A program made the position numbers and the translations under genes. Shown here one piece after another: positions 61,411 to 64,000 of a DNA stretch of 64,000 nt. Below the pieces are notes generated by a model that worked only from the letters and a program-made list of their open reading frames with translations, did not search any database and was not told the origin of the DNA. Origin of the DNA: Cellvibrio polysaccharolyticus (GTDB lineage: Bacteria > Pseudomonadota > Gammaproteobacteria > Pseudomonadales > Cellvibrionaceae); contig NZ_PRDL01000001.1 in the NCBI RefSeq assembly GCF_015182315.1, positions 1,798,001 through 1,862,000 of the forward strand. The letters are read 5' to 3'. Numbering within the stretch: the stretch's first letter is position 1; each line of letters starts with the position of its first letter.

Positions 61411-61674
61411 ATGTCTTCTTTCTATGAAATCCGGGAGCTACCGGATGGTGATGTGGTTTTACTACGCTCTGATGATGAGGGCGAGCCGCTGGTGAAAATC
61501 CGTTTTTCTGCCGAATCCCTGGCATTTCTCGGAGACGGGCGCTTTGAAGTAGCCAAAGCTATGATTGAGGCGGGTATGGATGCTGCCAGCGAATTGGCAG
61601 AGCGCTATCAGGACGAACGCGACGACTTTGGCGTTGACTTAATGGATGACGCAACCACTCATATGCTGCATTGA
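61411..61674 (+). CDS. Small conserved hypothetical protein
   Basis: 87 residues, acidic, cytoplasmic. MSSFYEIRELPDGDVVLLRSDDEGEPLVKIRFSAE suggests a compact beta-rich domain, and the rest is one helix. I do not know the family name, but the reading frame has a coding look and an AGG-rich upstream (GGTGCGGAG). It overlaps sulA by 36 bases tail-to-tail. Confidence 0.75.
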   Translation: MSSFYEIRELPDGDVVLLRSDDEGEPLVKIRFSAESLAFLGDGRFEVAKAMIEAGMDAASELAERYQDERDDFGVDLMDDATTHMLH

Positions 61675-62109
61675 TTGCCCGCTTTTATCTTCCTGTCTCT
61701 CGCGGATCAGAATGCCCTGACACTGACCGCTATTGGCAGCATGTTCCAGTTCTGCAAATTCCCTGTCATTTAATTTTCCCGGCGATGCTATCACGGTATG
61801 GCTGTTGCCTCTCGCCAGTGCTTCCCAGGTAATCCATAAGGCTTGTTGATCATCTGTGCAGTGAATAATGCGCAGGTTGCGTGTATTCACGCCGAATTTT
61901 TCCAGTAATTGCCGAGTGATATTGGTGGAGGTTACCCAGCTGATCCAGCGCCCGGCGCTGTTGTGGCTCAACCAGGCAATCATGGGCAGCAACAGTGCTG
62001 CCTGATCCGGCGCATGGCGGGTTAATACCAGTTCGGTAACGCTACCGGTAGCGGTGTTGCTACCGGTTTCTGACGCAGGTGAAGGCAAATTGCGAAGTGC
62101 ATTAGTCAC
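61639..62109 (-). CDS. sulA: SOS cell-division inhibitor SulA-like
   Basis: 156 residues, start GTG at 62109 overlapping the end of lexA by eight bases. The RecA-like core LLLPMIAWLSHNSAGRWISWVT...LRIIHCTDDQQALWITWEALARGNSHTVIASPG matches SulA proteins of the pseudomonad type. It blocks FtsZ assembly during the SOS response. Sharing the lexA promoter makes it LexA-repressed. Confidence 0.9.
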   Translation of the reverse strand: MTNALRNLPSPASETGSNTATGSVTELVLTRHAPDQAALLLPMIAWLSHNSAGRWISWVTSTNITRQLLEKFGVNTRNLRIIHCTDDQQALWITWEALARGNSHTVIASPGKLNDREFAELEHAANSGQCQGILIRERQEDKSGQSMQHMSGCVIH

Positions 62110-62707
62110 GGCGAATTACTCCAACACTCAAACCTTCAATGGCAAATTCGGCATCACGAAGATCCACTTCGATGACATTGAAATCGGGGTTTTCCGGCCA
62201 CAATTCCACAATAGAGCGGTTACCTACGCGCTTGTAACGTTTAACGGTGACTTCATCACCAATGCGCGCTACCACTACCTGGCCGTTGCGCGCCTGATCG
62301 GTGCGGTGCACCGCCAACAGATCGCCATCCATAATGCCGATGTCTTTCATACTCATGCCGCTGACTCGCAGCAGATAATCAGCATTGGGAGAGAAAAAGC
62401 CGGTAGGAATGTTGCAGTAATCTTCGATATGTTCCTGCGCCAGAATAGGGCTACCGGCTGCTACGCGACCGACCAGCGGAATGCCCTGGCGGAGGTTGTC
62501 CGGCAGGCGGATACCGCGAGAGGCGCCCGGAATAATTTCAATGGCGCCTTTACGTGCAAGTGCTTTGATATGTTCTTCGGCCGCGTTGGCCGATTTGTAA
62601 CCCAGTTTGCGCGCAATTTCAGCCCGGGTTGGCGGGTATCCGGTGGCTTCGGCATAACTTCTGATCAGTTGTAAAACCTGTTCCTGGCGTGCAGTCAGAT
62701 TGTACAT
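62102..62707 (-). CDS. lexA: SOS repressor LexA
   Basis: 201 residues. The winged helix-turn-helix (1-70; YPPTRAEIARKLGYKSANAAEEHIKAL) is followed by the S24 autocleavage domain: Ala84-Gly85 scissile bond in VAAGSP, Ser119 in GMSMKDIG and Lys156 in EVTVKRY. GGGAG precedes the ATG. Two SOS boxes lie just upstream for autoregulation. Heads the lexA-sulA operon. Confidence 0.98.
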   Translation of the reverse strand: MYNLTARQEQVLQLIRSYAEATGYPPTRAEIARKLGYKSANAAEEHIKALARKGAIEIIPGASRGIRLPDNLRQGIPLVGRVAAGSPILAQEHIEDYCNIPTGFFSPNADYLLRVSGMSMKDIGIMDGDLLAVHRTDQARNGQVVVARIGDEVTVKRYKRVGNRSIVELWPENPDFNVIEVDLRDAEFAIEGLSVGVIRRD

Positions 62708-62723
62708 GGCGTGCTCCCAAAAT

Positions 62724-62739
62724 CTGTTTATTTATACAG
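62724..62739. promoter_or_regulatory. SOS box 1 upstream of lexA
   Basis: CTGT (62724-62727), eight A/T bases, ACAG (62736-62739): a perfect match to the LexA consensus CTGT-N8-ACAG, 17 bases before the start codon. Confidence 0.92.
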
Positions 62740-62742
62740 TGG

Positions 62743-62758
62743 TTGTGATTATATACAG
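62743..62758. promoter_or_regulatory. SOS box 2 upstream of lexA
   Basis: On the minus strand CTGT-ATATAATC-ACAA, one base off the LexA consensus. It overlaps the -10 box TATAAT, so LexA would block RNA polymerase directly. Tandem boxes also occur at E. coli lexA. Confidence 0.8.
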
Positions 62759-62775
62759 TATTGGGATTGCTGCAA
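62748..62775 (-). promoter_or_regulatory. lexA-sulA promoter
   Basis: Minus-strand TTGCAG (62775-62770) and TATAAT (62753-62748) are 16 bases apart. The -10 lies inside SOS box 2. Confidence 0.75.
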
Positions 62776-62793
62776 GCCTGTTTTTTCGCCAGT

Positions 62794-63630
62794 TTACCGG
62801 CTGCCTTTCAGTAGCACCGCATCCAGCATACGGGTGCTCAAAATGCGTTTTAAAAACCCCATCAAATAAGTAGGGAAGGTGACGTAATAGCGGGCTTTGG
62901 GATTTTCTGCTTCCAGCGCATGCTTCAGGCGGAGGTAAACCGCTTCCGGCCCTTGTGTGAATCGCGATGCGGCGCCTTCTTTATTAAGCCGTTCCAGTGT
63001 TTGCCGGTATTGATCGGCAAAGCGGCTGCTGCCGACATCAATATTGCTATGGAGTGCCTCAAGGCCATTGGCGCGAAACCGGCTGAGAATAGGGCCGGGT
63101 TCAATCAGGCTGATATGGATGGGTGAGTCGTGCAGTTCAAGGCGCAGTGTGTCAGTCAGCCCCTCAATAGCAAATTTACTGGCGTTGTAGGCGCCGCGAA
63201 ATGGCATGGCGGCGAAGCCCAATACCGAGCTGTTTTGCACCACACGGCCATAACCCTGGGCGTGCATTACCGGCAGTATCAGGTTGGTCAGCTCATGCCA
63301 GCCAAATACATTGGTTTCAAATTGTTGCCGTAATACATCACGGCTCAAATCTTCTACCGCGCCGGGTTGGCCGTAGGCGCCGTTGTTAAACAAGGCATAA
63401 AGTTGCCCGCCAGTGATTTTCAGGGTTTCCTTAACGGCGCGTTGAATACTGGCAGAATCCGCGAGATCCATTTGCACGCAGGTCAGCCCCTCGGCTTGCA
63501 ACCTGGATACATCTGACAGTTTTCGACAGCTGGCGATAACGGTGTAGCCTTCCTGCTTCAATCGGGTTGCGCAGTAATGACCAATGCCACTGGAGGCACC
63601 GGTAACCAAAACGGTTTTAACGGGGTTCAT
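62794..63630 (-). CDS. Short-chain dehydrogenase/reductase
   Basis: 278 residues, classical SDR. The NAD(P) motif TGASSGIG (10-17), NNGAYG, the Ser in QNSSVLG, and the active-site YNASK are in place. The C-terminal ~80 residues extend beyond the core and contain a hydrophobic stretch (YVTFPTYLMGFLKRIL), as in SDRs acting on lipid substrates. The substrate is unknown. It is upstream of lexA on the same strand but separated by its promoter. Confidence 0.92.
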   Translation of the reverse strand: MNPVKTVLVTGASSGIGHYCATRLKQEGYTVIASCRKLSDVSRLQAEGLTCVQMDLADSASIQRAVKETLKITGGQLYALFNNGAYGQPGAVEDLSRDVLRQQFETNVFGWHELTNLILPVMHAQGYGRVVQNSSVLGFAAMPFRGAYNASKFAIEGLTDTLRLELHDSPIHISLIEPGPILSRFRANGLEALHSNIDVGSSRFADQYRQTLERLNKEGAASRFTQGPEAVYLRLKHALEAENPKARYYVTFPTYLMGFLKRILSTRMLDAVLLKGSR

Positions 63631-63809
63631 GCAATGTTCCCTGGGTTATCAGTTATTGGGCGTAGCTTATCCGTCAAGCATGCAGCTGCTTTGCGCAGAT
63701 TAAAGCCAACGCATTCACATTTCTGCTGCAAAGCGCTTTGAGGCGTCATGGAGGTGATTAAAATAGCGCGTTTTTCCAATGAATAACTACTGTTTTGATG
63801 GAGCCAGAC

Positions 63810-64000
63810 ATGTCGGACGCCGTTCCTCCCCAATCATCCTCAGCGGAGCGTACCATTCCTCTGGTACAGAAGAAAAAATTATTGGAAGTGGGTGAAATAT
63901 CCAATTTGAGTTTCTGGATTGGCCATTGCTTCATGCTGCTGGCCACGGTGCTGGGTGTTTATCTGGCCGGTCAGCAGGGTTTGCGACAAGCCGTTGAGTT
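63810..64000 (+). CDS. N-terminus of a membrane protein (cut by window edge)
   Basis: 63 codons in the window, ATG 63810 with GGAG six bases upstream; an in-frame ATG at 63798 is an alternative. A Ser/Pro-rich cytoplasmic start is followed by a membrane helix (FWIGHCFMLLATVLGVYLAG). The remainder lies outside the window and the family cannot be named. Confidence 0.65.
   Translation, partial: MSDAVPPQSSSAERTIPLVQKKKLLEVGEISNLSFWIGHCFMLLATVLGVYLAGQQGLRQAVE

Overview
The window reads as a chromosomal segment of a gammaproteobacterium close to Cellvibrio (Cellvibrionaceae). The evidence is a GH5 cellulase lipoprotein with a poly-serine linker, a pseudomonad-like lexA-sulA pair, pdxB, queF and rlmM orthologues, and a Pseudomonas-type Lap adhesion system. 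Nearly all the DNA is ordinary chromosome. I see no insertion sequence, prophage, CRISPR array or integrase gene.

Layout. 0-5.4 kb (minus strand): an exported-protein fragment, a GH5 endoglucanase lipoprotein, and a large lipoprotein cytochrome with a beta-propeller and HEAT repeats (PVC type). 6-10 kb: a cold-shock protein with a long leader, a methyltransferase, a DUF2059 secreted protein, glutaminyl-peptide cyclotransferase, a DUF502 membrane protein and a ComFB-like protein. 10-23 kb: housekeeping genes rich in RNA modification (mnmC with two flavodoxins, trmL, rlmM, tusA, an RlmI-like methyltransferase), plus pdxB, alaA and msrB. 23.4-23.7 kb: a tandemly duplicated tRNA-Glu/tRNA-Gly pair.

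24.0-27.6 kb is the one clearly accessory region. It is a three-gene ABC-three-component (ABC-3C) conflict or defence cassette: an effector with a nuclease-like N-terminus, a middle component and a DUF3732 ATPase. It lies just behind the tRNA terminator and is followed by what may be a gene remnant. 27.9-38 kb carries a truncated haemoglobin, two divergent c-di-GMP enzymes, an ABC-2 exporter with queF, a class III adenylate cyclase, a nitroreductase and tRNA-Ser. 38-45.4 kb carries a cysteine hydrolase divergent from a GlxA-type AraC regulator, two identical tRNA-Arg genes, dusC, a DEAD-box helicase, a PhoH-like ATPase and rlmA.

45.7-58.7 kb is a complete Lap-type adhesion locus. It encodes an outer-membrane TolC protein fused to an OmpA domain, a LapB-like ABC exporter with a degenerate C39 domain, a LapC-like adaptor, a LuxR-type regulator, a compact repeat adhesin with a LapG cleavage motif (TAAG), a small conserved protein, and the control pair lapD (degenerate GGDEF-EAL) and lapG (periplasmic cysteine protease). 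A perfect CRP-type palindrome lies just upstream of the adhesin. With the c-di-GMP enzymes at 28-32 kb and the adenylate cyclase at 36 kb, the locus suggests joint cAMP and c-di-GMP control of surface attachment. 58.9-64 kb holds a mannose-6-phosphate isomerase-like protein, a TraB/GumN protein, lexA-sulA with two SOS boxes, an SDR oxidoreductase and the start of a membrane protein.
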